A stretch of 64,000 bases of DNA, taken from contig JABBOT010000080.1 in the NCBI GenBank assembly GCA_016165875.1, positions 35,664,364 through 35,728,363 on the forward strand. The letters are read 5' to 3'. Source of the stretch: Acanthopleura granulata. Its lineage: Eukaryota; Mollusca; Polyplacophora; Chitonida; Chitonidae. Made by a program: the position numbers and the translations under genes. Under the pieces are notes generated by a model that ran no database searches, was not told where the DNA came from, and was given only the letters and a program-made list of their open reading frames with translations. Shown here piece by piece: positions 51,254 through 63,200 of the stretch. Numbering within the stretch: position 1 is the first letter of the stretch; each line of letters opens with the position of its first letter.

Positions 51254-54200
51254 GTAAGCTGACAAACTGTCAGGAAAGTTGTTTCCGCAGGGCGTCGTCT
51301 GTCAATGTTCGTTACAGTGTAGTGTTCATTTCAGTCATTGGAAGGGACACAACATCTGCAATGAATAATTTAATGCTACTCATTGATAATGGGTTGCAGA
51401 AAACGATACGCTTCACGTATACTGTGTTTTGTTGACCTCTATTGAGAGACATACAGAATAGCTTCACGTGACCGTATGAGTTTTGAGAGAAAAAAGACAA
51501 GGAACAACTTGAACTTTGAAGCCAGAGGACAAAAGTTCAAAGACTTTGGTCATAATCACATAGATAATAATACATTGTAAAGAGTTACAGAGTGGTTCTG
51601 AGCACTCTCCGATCCTATAGCTGAATAATATTCCTGGCAGTTTGGGATATAATGTTGAGACCTTAGTCTTAAAGTAGAATCAATCCATCAAATCATGTCA
51701 TTCATAACTCCTATTGGTAGTTTTCAGTGTTGTCGCAAGGTTGTGTGTAACTACCAGACAGACAGTCTTATGACCTTTCGCACAACATACCTCGGGTAAC
51801 TACTTTCAAGTTACGTGTTTTGTGTTTGACTTTTGACTTGTAACAGTCGAGATCAGTTCAAGTTGAAGGTGAATATGCAGACACATGTTTCAGTGTTATT
51901 ATCCATGTTATTACTGAATGTTTATAAATTTCAATTATTCATATGTTGTATTTTCAGATCCTACTGCTTCACAATTAATAGTTCAATTCATCCAACAAGC
52001 AGATGTCCATGTGGCTAACCTGTACTCAGGGAATGGACAACCAAATAATGGTTTCTCAGATTGGAAGCCAGAGGCTAGTTTGGGTAAGATCAAGTGTCAG
52101 TATAACAGATTGATTTCTTTTTTATAATATGTTTATATGTTTAACAGGTTTTAAAATTTGGCAATTGGTACATACCGTATGTTTATAATGTTTTGGGGCT
52201 TTTTTCTGATGACTAGAAAGTTCAAGTATGAATTCAATCTGTACAATATATGGGTGTATGTTTCTGGGCCATTTCCTTGTAGTCACACAACTCTGCATAT
52301 CTTTTAAGGGAAAATAGTGGGTTAGGCATTATGAGGCTCACTAAATAATAATACTTCTTCATGGTTGAATGCTGAAGTTTGCATGTAATCCTTGTAATCT
52401 ACAATGAAAGGATTATCCTATGTAAAATTAAAGGTGTAGAGGAGGCATTAAGATATTGAGGGATTAGGATTAGCAGGCCTTCGTAAGTCTGAACTTTACA
52501 TGTGCAGAGACCTGATAACAAAGTACATTTATACCGGTACACATAATACATAGGGACAAATCAGTGCTGTGTTAATACCATAGTTGAGTAGGTTTTCGGC
52601 ACTGTTGGTTGAATGAATCATAAGTCTACATCTATTTGTAGCATATAAAAGTACCGAGGTTTTACAACAAGGGCTATGCATTGTAGTAATCAAGAGCTAT
52701 AAATATTTAGAAAGTGGTCAACCATTTTAAGTTGTCGAAAATAAAATAATAAATATAGCTCCTGAAGCAGCAATGCCCGGGTTCAAAGCGGTATTTCCAG
52801 ACTATGTGTCGTCACTTTATGTTAAATAAATGCTGCCTTCATGCTTTAACAAATGGATGACCTATTTAGAAAGCGTACATTCTTTGGAGCCATTAATACA
52901 ATGCATATACAGTATTTATCATGCATATAGATGTAAACTCCATATGTAGTAAATCGGCCTGTGAACAGTGTCTGAATCCGTGCAAATCCTCTATTTATTA
53001 ACACAGCACAATGAATTTAGGCACACATATTGTGCATATGTAGTGATTTGTACCTGGTGATTTTCAGCTTTGCGGCTATAAAGTATTTCTGTCACATGAC
53101 CTCTGCAATGGGGGAAATTGCGGTTTTTCACATTTAGATCGCAATTAGCATCCCAGGAAAGAAATAAGACCAGATTCGTGATCAGGAACAATATTTGTAC
53201 ATTCATCCTAAGCACAAATTCATTGTATATCCATTATATAGCATATAGAAAAAAATGTGCCAAATAGTCACTTTTGAAGCGCTGTACATCCTGCATTTTT
53301 TAAGACAGCTCAAAGATTTTCAGCACACATACAGTACATAAATAGTGCTTTCCACTGAGCGATCTTTAGCTTTATAGCTTTAACCACCTTCTTTCACGTG
53401 ACCTTCAAATATTGGGAAAATTACGTTTTTTCGCACTTTGATCACAATTTGTGACAAAAATATGCATCATAAGAAAGAAATTTTTGTTTTCACATGACAT
53501 CCCTTCCTGTTTCGGTTGTTTGCTCACACATTGCTTTCTTTCTCTGTCCAAATAATCCAGAGGCAACAGTTGTTACTCGTGCAAAATTTCAGGTCAGATG
53601 CATATAGGGTTTGGAAGAGAATGCCTCTCAAAAGTTTTCATATCAACCCAATATGGCAACTGAGTCACATGACTGAGAACACCCAAACTTTTACTCACAA
53701 AAGACAATCCCAAAGCCTACTACCTACTTAAGTTTCGCATACTTCTGCCTTGCCATTTTAGCCGCAGAAGTTCTTCAATTTTGAAACTTGCAAAAATGGC
53801 AATTTTGTTTCGGTACACATTAGTTCTGTTTTGCTGACGTCACTTTGGGCTATGTCAAATTTATCTCCATGCCTTGGGATGATGTTAAGCCTAAAGATTG
53901 CTTTTCTAGCTTCACTCGTTATGGAAATACACTCACTTCCGATTTAGATGACATCATTTCCGGTTTTCCAAAATTTGCATATTCGGAATCAGCATCCCAA
54001 ATTGCGTAAGATAAAGGAGTTTCCGACAGTAAAAATCTTAACAGTTTAGAAAATATTTTGAAAAAATGAGTTCTTTGGTCTCATTAATGACATAATTACC
54101 CAAAAGCTAGCTTCTAGAATTTTCCACTATATCAAACTTTCCTTTTCAAACTTAAAGTTTTCACAACTGAATACCAAGTTTGAGAACAAGTTGTTCAGGC

Positions 54201-57200
54201 GTTTTTGAGAAGATTTTTAAAGGTTTTCATCAAATTCCAAATTGCCACCAAGTCACGAGAACAGAAGTTTAAAAAAGTGTAGGTGCAAAACTTCAAGTCT
54301 GTACGACTAACATACTGAGGTTTCATGACTGCATGATTTGAAGTTTCTCCAAATTTGAAGTCTTTGGTTTGACCTGTCCCAGGGCTGAAGCTGGATCTCC
54401 CGACCTCGAGACTGATGCTCGACAGATCAGTAGGATTGTCATGGTGTATTGATACTGTGATTCCAAGTGTAAGGAACAACGTATTATAATGTATCACATT
54501 GTACCACACACATACATCTCATTCCAGTCATGTAGTGTTACCATGATAATAATACATTCATTCTGTTTCCAGTTGATAATAAACAACAGATTAAAGAAAA
54601 CAAGAAGATTCAAGCGTTGCGGATTTTGGCGCTGAAAGTAGCTGCTTACCTGAAATGGGATTTGTCATACTTAGAAAATGGGTAAGTTACAACAACGTGT
54701 GCCTTATATGGTACAGGTATCACACAAACAGACACTGGTGGATGAGTGTGACCATTTGCCTATTGTCACACTGTCATATCTCCTCTGGTGTTAACTGTCG
54801 CAATGCAGGCTTATCGCTGTTACATGCTCTCTGCCCAGAGTTTGTTGTAAGGACAGTAATAAGATGTCTCTTACATGTACATGAAGTACTCATAAATTTA
54901 TAGATTTTATATTTTGTGTAGGGTTGAGTGGATTTGTAGCAATTTGCAGTTATTGATTTTTTGATTGTTGATTTTTTGTCAAGGCTTCCTATCAGGATTC
55001 TGGCTACTCATATAAATGTAGTCAGGCCTGTAACAGGCCATTTTCCCCACAAAATGTTATACAAAACAGAACTATGTCTACTCAATGGCGTAAGTAAGAC
55101 ATTATTATGAAGGAAAACCTAAAGCAAGTTGCAATTTTAATTTTAGCATCCTTTCCTGAGATTAAATTTTTCCATTTCTAAAACCAACATTTTCCCCACA
55201 AACCATGGAGTGTGATGATGTTGTTTTGCAGAGTGCCTTTATCCATTGTTCAGTCACTACTGTCGGAACTGCTGAGGATCACTGTGGGTGGAGACTTTGA
55301 GCTAAAGAAGTCCGCAGTAGATGGAATAGATGGGCTGTCAGACGAAGCTCTGTTTGCCATACAACTATATCACAGATGGTTTGTTCACCCTTTCAGAGAG
55401 GCTGGCCTTGTGACTTTTTGTGCACTTGCTGCGTTTTGTTTTCAAACATTTTTAAACAGTTTATAGCGGAAAATCTGAATTTAAATCGTATGGCCGCCAA
55501 GTTCTGCTAATTTCATTTAAAGTCATGGATTTATTCAACATGTTTCCTATCATTCTGTGGATAGCAAAAGTTATTGATATGATCCTTTATCTGCCATGTC
55601 CATCTGTGATAGGGGCCTATGTGGCATAATGGATAGCGTGCTAGTGCGGAACAGTGACACACTAGCCTCTCACCAATGCGGCTCTTGCCGATTGAAGTCA
55701 AACTCACCTGTGCTTTCCCATCCGAAAGTCTGCCAGCAACCTGTAGATGGTAGGGCCTTGTTTCCTCCCTTCATAATGCTACTCGCTGTTGTGTGGGTGT
55801 AATATTCTTGAATACGACATAAGACAGCAAATAAATAAATGAATTAACCTGGGATAGACATACATTGTGTGTTGTGGAATGTAAGGCTGAAGATTTCTAT
55901 CATTGAATCAATGGAAGATGACATTTTGCTTGCATATTTAGTTTCACACCTAGATATAGTCTTACTGTTTTGCATTTCAGGAGTCTGAAGTCCATAGTGA
56001 AAGACAGTTTTCCTGCAAAAGTCGCCAAAACTGGCTTTTTCCAAGGGTATGGGTTTTGTTTCATTACATTCATCCTCATGTATGATTCTGCTTGTGGAAA
56101 ATAATATGTGAGTAGTTTGTGTACATCTTTGTGGATGATATTCTAATGTGTGCTTCCACAGCTTAAAATCATTGTGGAAGAGACTAAAGGGGGATAAATC
56201 TTGCCATGGTAAAGTCAGTATTAGAAGTGCTGAGATATGACAGAATGATAGAACGTGTATAGAAAGTTCTTCTTTACCAACGTGCTGGTGCCAGCCAATG
56301 AGTCAATGTGTTGAAGTTTTGGCATGTTTTTTTTTTTTGTTGCCACATTAAAAACTAAATGGTGTTAAATTTGAAATTAATTTATGACTGTCAGGCCGCA
56401 TATGTAATAAATAGCTTCATCAAACCAGGCACAATGGCCTTTACTAGGCAGTATTTTGTTTTTACGATGCGCTAATTCATGAAAATTGTTCTAATACACT
56501 CTTGGTGCTCTTAAATGCTGCTCATTTCGGTGGAAATGTTGCCAAATTATCTCTTAGGCAACATAAGGTGCAATCAACTCCAAGTGGAAGGGACTAGTAA
56601 ATTGCTATTTTTCATGTGACATGAGTCACATTATAAAATTATTGATTTTTTCATCATTCTATTTGAGGCACAAAAGTGATGAATAATTTTGTTGTTTGCT
56701 TTGTGCTGTGCTGCAGGACAGCTGTCGTGGAACAGAACATTGCAGCCATGGCTGCTAACGAGGCAATTGTGAAGGCTGTAAGTCAATAAATGTAGTGTAT
56801 ACTTAGTTAATTAAAGTGAAAGAGTACCTTCAAAATATGTAATCATCCATGAAGTATATCCATTCAAAGCTAGGGTCAAAAATACTGTTTTTTTTATTTA
56901 TGACTGAATAAATTAAAATCTAATGTTTTGAATTTGGTTGTTGGCTTTTAGTACAAGTAATAGTCCTGTGACATCCCAAGTATATTATTTAATGTCACTT
57001 TGTAAGCATCATAATAATTTGATCCAGATGTTAACATGAACATCCTGCAAGTCAGTTGCCAAAAGTCAGTGGTTTACCCTAGGCTCTCTGGTTGCCTCCA
57101 CATGTGAAACTGACCTGCATCATATAATATATGAGAGATTATAAACTGTGGCAAGGTACCCAAGACTCAAATAAATCCATCAAATGTTTGAATATTTCAG

Positions 57201-60200
57201 TGCAAGGAGCAGCAGGCAGCCTCCCTAAAGGTGCTGGAGCGATGTGCCCAGTGTGGGCGCCCCTTACGGGTGCCCACACTCCAGAGTCTGGGCATGTTGA
57301 ACGAGAAGACACAAGAGGTCACTCATAACTGGGAAAAGGGCATAATGGTGCCCATAGAAGAGCTGAAATGCCAGGTATGGCCATGTGTGTTCTACATGTA
57401 TTTAACCCATTAAAAAATTGACATTTTCTTTTGCAAATAATGAGTTGATTTTATTTTTATAATGGTATTAGCTCTATTAAAGGTTCAATTCACCCACTAC
57501 TAAACTGTGTTTTGTTCGCTGGGTTTTTCTAATGAGAACTCTTTAAAGTAACAGGGCAATATTTAAAAACTATTGACTCACTAAGTCAACATTTTTGGTC
57601 TTCAGAATTTTTTTACATTTTTGAAATAAAATTATCTTGAAGTATACGTTTTTTATGATTACATTACCAGAGTGTCAAGAATGTTTTTGTATAAAGGCTT
57701 TGTGGCCACTCAGGTTTTTTGTCCATCACATTGCCTCACAGGTTATGATAATGTATAAATTATTTAAAACCCTTGAAAATGTCTGTATCAATTTTGTTAA
57801 ACTCTTTTTGTAGGAAATTCTTGAGCATGTTGTTGGACAAAAGTTTAAAAAAATTAGTAAGTATAGATAAGTATAGAATGAATTGCCTTTTAATATGCCC
57901 CTATATGATCATATTTTGTTTTTCCCTTTCAGATATTTTACGACCTGGGAGCATTCTATTTTTATCAAGAAAATTACAGAAAAGCAAATGAATATTTTAA
58001 TCAAGCCAAATGTCTTTATGAAACAGTAAGTATACAAAACTTTTAGACTGATATCTAGTGGTTATTTCATTGTAAACAAAAATTTTGTATGCACATCATG
58101 TACGTCTGACTGGCTGCAGTGGTGGCTGGTGTGTATGCCTCATAAACTGTAGGTCCAGAATTCAGTAATCACTGATCTTGACGCTAACTTGCTTGCCTCT
58201 CAGCATAAGAGTCAATTGGTCAATTCGGTGCCAGTATAATTGTACCGGTTGAGGCATCCTGTCTGTTGTGAGCGCTGTCAATATGTCAGCATTGCGTCCA
58301 GCCTGCTCGCTCAAAGCCTTCTTAATTAGCGTTACAACCATGTAACTACCGTGGCCACACTGCAGGTTGCAAGGGTAGTTACATGCTCATAATGTTTAGA
58401 GGGTTTCATGCAGGTGAGCCCAGGTGCTTATATAATAAGATTTGCATACATGTTTTTCAGATAAAAACTCCCGTATTTGTAGCCTTGGAGTCCTCTAGGT
58501 TAAAGGGTTACAGCACAGCATGTAGTACCTTACAGGCAGTTTCCCAGGAAGTCAGTGGTCAGATGTCTCTGATTGAACAGGCAGAAGCATCCAAAAGACA
58601 GTTCTTCAAGGTAATACTTGATGAGTCATCATGTTGATCTTGTGTTGCTTTATTTATTAGCATATATATTAAAGTGTCTCTGGTACATAGCTTTGCAGTA
58701 AACTTATTCATATGTATGTCTCTACCAAACATTGTTGGGGAAAACCTATTGTGTTTGTGCCATCAGTGTTTGATAACCTTGTCTGCTTTATATCACCAGA
58801 AGCACTGGGTCAAATTGAATCGAATTTGGTTTGAAGCTTTAATGACAAGAGTGTTAAATAGTGGTCAATGGTTATAATATGTTTGCTTGCTCACTTGTTG
58901 GTGTCAGTATTTTGACCTGTTGAAAATTTCATGTTAGGCAGGCAATTGGAACACAAAATTGCATGTGCAAGAATGACAGGTGTGTAGTGGTTTATTGAGA
59001 CTTCAGTATTAAAAGCAATGAGAAAACCGTTTGTAATGTAACAGGGTGTAATATAACTGCTGTCTGCTCTCGGGCTGGAGGGAAGTTCCCTTTAGTTTAG
59101 TGGTAGAAGCGTGGACCCAGAGATCGCTAGTTCAAATCCCCAGCAGGTTAGCCAGATCAAACTTGGAGCTGCAAGCAGGGTTGCTGGGATGGCTTATATA
59201 GCAAGCTTGGTGGATTCTGTGTATGTTCAGCTCTAACTTCCTGGGGGGGCACGAGGACACGACTTGGAAAACGAGGGGGCGAATGAAACAGGGTGATATA
59301 TAAGTGCTATTTACCTCCAGGCTGAACAGAATTTCCCTTTAGTCTAATGATAGAAACATGGACTCGAAACCCCTTGGTCGCTGGTTCAAATCCCCATCTG
59401 GTAAGCTTAGTCACATTATGTATATTCCGAGATACAACACTTTCCTTATGGTTCTGTCTTTTGTCCACTTGCACACATGACTATTGTCAGATTTCAGGCA
59501 CACAGTAACTAATATAGTAATGGACAGATGTTCATCCTCTGTCACGTAATCAATCGATGAATGAATAAATCCATGAGCGAATCTCTCACAGGGAATCACC
59601 GACATCCTGATGGAGGACAACCTCAGACAAGAGCTGCCTATGGAGTACAGGCTGGATGTGGAAGAGGAGTTCATCAAGAAAAAACCCAGGTGAGTGAGGC
59701 AGGGTGGTTTGTCCGTTTTGAAATATTAATCAAATAAATAAATCAACATTTAAAATTTTTTTCTGGTGTCACTTGCTGCCTTTTGTCATTTGGGCAGAAT
59801 TGTTCTTACAGTTTAAGTTAACACCAACAGGTTGACAGGTGATGCATGTACATGTACGCTCACCAAAGGAGCTTGCTTTTGTACAGAAGATTTATTGAAA
59901 TTTGGAAATTTGATTAAAACCAAGCGATTGCCATTTTCTCTTGATTGCCAAAGCCTCTGTCGTCCTGTTCTCTGACCCTTGATAGTATTAAGATATCAGC
60001 AGCACTTGGTAAACCCATATACATAGTCTTAACATGTAGATGCTTAATCATCCACCAGTACACTGTGTACACACTGAGTATGTCACAGGGGGTTGGTTGC
60101 CAAGTTTGTCAGATGTTTGTGATTTACTGACAACACTCTGGCATCCTTCACCCTTCACACTGACCATTGTCTAAAGTGAATAAAATACTCTTGAACAGCT

Positions 60201-63200
60201 GCACCAGTGTCAAAACAAGTGAGGATTGAGATTGTTAGAATTACTTTCCTAAATGTGATTATCCCCAAAAATTACAGTGTATTGAAACCCTTTTGGAGGA
60301 CAGTACAGAAACCAAAATTATCTGTCCTGTGGATTTGGTGTGATGACATCATGGACTCACCCATCACTGATGTAATCCACAAATAACATAGTGCTTTCGA
60401 TTGCTTGTACCCTTTGAGGTTTCTGTCTGATTGAACATATTAAATGTATGATTGAACTGACTCAGGGGGTGATATTTCTGAGGCATGGGTTTATTAGAGT
60501 CCTTAATGTGTGCCAATTCTGTACAGTGTCTCTGTTGCTTGCAGGGAAAAGGCAGGAATATTCCAGCTGAGAATCTGCAATATTGTGAGGAAGGTATTAG
60601 AGGGGCGGGCTGTCCTGTCTGATTTGTCAGAAGACCTCAACAAAAAACCCTCCAACATTGAGTTTCTCATGAAAGTAAGTGTTCAGCTTCATTTTTATCC
60701 CACAGCTAACACATCCTTGGTTACTTTTACTAGAAATTGCAAGTGTTTTACTGAAAGATATATAGATTATAAGATACACAGCTGTCCATTTCCACAAGAA
60801 CTCAAAGTTTTTCTTACTTATGAATTTTTTGGCCTAACAATTGTCATACATTTTCAGAGATATTAATTGATTGCCAAGAATGAAGGAGAGATTGCGACGA
60901 AGGTTTTCCTTAGAGTTGTCAGTGGACATTCGCATCTATAGTGGACTGTCTGCTTCTAGAAATAATGTTTTCTTTTGATATAAAAGAACTAGGTTGGGTC
61001 TGTCTCCCGGTATAACTTGGTTGTGATTTTGAATGTTGGGCCTCATCTTTTCAGGTATTACGACATGCAATGAGTGGAGCATCGTATGGACAAAGGTCAA
61101 ACCTGAAGTGTTACGTCTGGTGGGTTTTTCATCACCCCCCTTTGTGTTATATAGATACGGTAAACCGCGGGGTAGGATGTCATGGATAGTCAACTCAAGA
61201 TTATTGTTGGTCAATGATTGCTGAGCAGGAGTTAAACACCACTCGTGGAAAATAAACTACTAAATGCTGATCAAATCAGTTATTCTGAGTGAACCTGCAC
61301 ACTCAGAAAGACTGTCAAAACGGAAGAGACAGTCCAGCTGGCTAAAATTCATGCAAAACCAGGGTCTCATTTTTTATAAATTTGTGGTGAGTTCAAGCCC
61401 AGCTCATGCTGCCTTCTTCTCTGGCCATACATTTGAAGATCAGTCTGCAGATAGCTGTGGGTTTCCCCCCGGGCTCTACCTGGTTTCCTCCCACCATAAA
61501 ACAGGCCACTGTCGTTTAAGTGAAGTATTCTTGAGTACTACGTAAAACACTACTCCAAAAAATAGAAAGTATATAAATTTGTGTCAAAAAAAAGAAAAAA
61601 ATCAAAAATGGAGAAAAGTGCAAGGCCTAAAGGAAGCAGCTTTGCCAGCCTTTTCCTGTACAGGTTTTTTGCTTCATCTTTCAAGGTGAAATGCTGTCGT
61701 TGTTGAATGGCATTTGACTGTTTTATGACTTTGCATGGGTTATACATGTACTATAGTTCATAGATGCTTGTGATTTTTAACATGAAATCCAGATGTGAAC
61801 GACACATAATTTTCAAAATGTCCTGGTTTATTTCCCTTTGATTTTGGAAACTCTTGACAAAATATTGGTCCTGCCTTGTCTGACATTGTATAAAATTGTG
61901 ACGACAAGAGGAGATCAGCAATGTCCATTTCATGTTCAATATTATATGCACTTAAATGCAAACATTTATGTAAAGGAAAAAGAAAATACTTTTCACACCT
62001 GCAGTTATCAGAGCCTCATGTCCTGGCAAGAGAAATCTGTATAGAACAGTTCACGCGAACATTTTTTCAAGGCTGAAATCCATCATTGTTAATGTCCTTA
62101 GCAAATTGCGGTCATAGAAAATGTGAATCATGTCATTTCATTTTATTTGTTGCAGGCACATTCTCCAGTCGTTGCCTAGGGACTCTGATTTCAGTGAAAC
62201 TCTGCTTAAGAGTGATCTGCGCTCCTACTTTGACGAGGATGAATACTCTGAGTTTTCTTCCTACGAGGAAGATGACTTCACCTTCATGGACGACACCTCC
62301 TACACAGTGGGATCAAGGTCATCCAGATCTAGTCTCTCGAGAGGTTAGTTCGACAGCAGGGACTTTCCATATCTAGGCAGATCCACTGGCCTCTCCAGCT
62401 TCATGCAAAGGGAAGCAAATCTTACAACTTGCAAAACAGCAGTGCCCTCTACCTATATGAATGGGAACACTAGTGATTTCAATAACATAACAAGTGATCG
62501 AATAATCAAAGCTGACATTGGTAATCAAGTGGGTAGAAGGCACAGGTGTTTTGTGAGTTACAGGAGTTGCTTCTCTTAGTAGAAGGCCAGGGAACCCCCA
62601 GTGAAAAATTCTTGGGAGTTCATCAGCAAAGAAATAATGGAAATATTCACCAGTGACTGAAGATCTATAAAAAACCTTTGTTTCACTCCGCATTGCCAAG
62701 CAACAGAATATTATGTCACTGGCAACTGGTTTGTTTAATGTCAAGCTCATGGATGCCCAGACTATGGCTTTAAACTGCAGTCGAATAAATAAATAATACA
62801 AATAGATGGCCATAATAGACTTTTAGTACAAGGTCTGGAATTAGGGCTTCAAATTTAAGTGTGAATAATTTGATGAGAGATAGTTTAATACATAAATAAG
62901 CTTTGAACAAGGCATCATTTATTGTTTGTCTACATGTACTCCGTGTTAAAACAAAAGAGGTGTTTGCTGCATCTCAGAATGAGAGCTTGTTTTCGACTTG
63001 TCTGATTCATGGATGTTTACCTGTAAGATTACAGTTGTGGTTTTATGCTGAGAACATGTATCTGTGCTGGTGCAGCTGGTTAACCCTTTGTTGCTATCTG
63101 TGATTGTTTCATGCAGACAGTAGCCATCTGGTTGGCGGTGACCTGGAACGACAACTCATCTGTGCCTACGACCCCTGCCACATCAAGCATTTGGTCAAGG

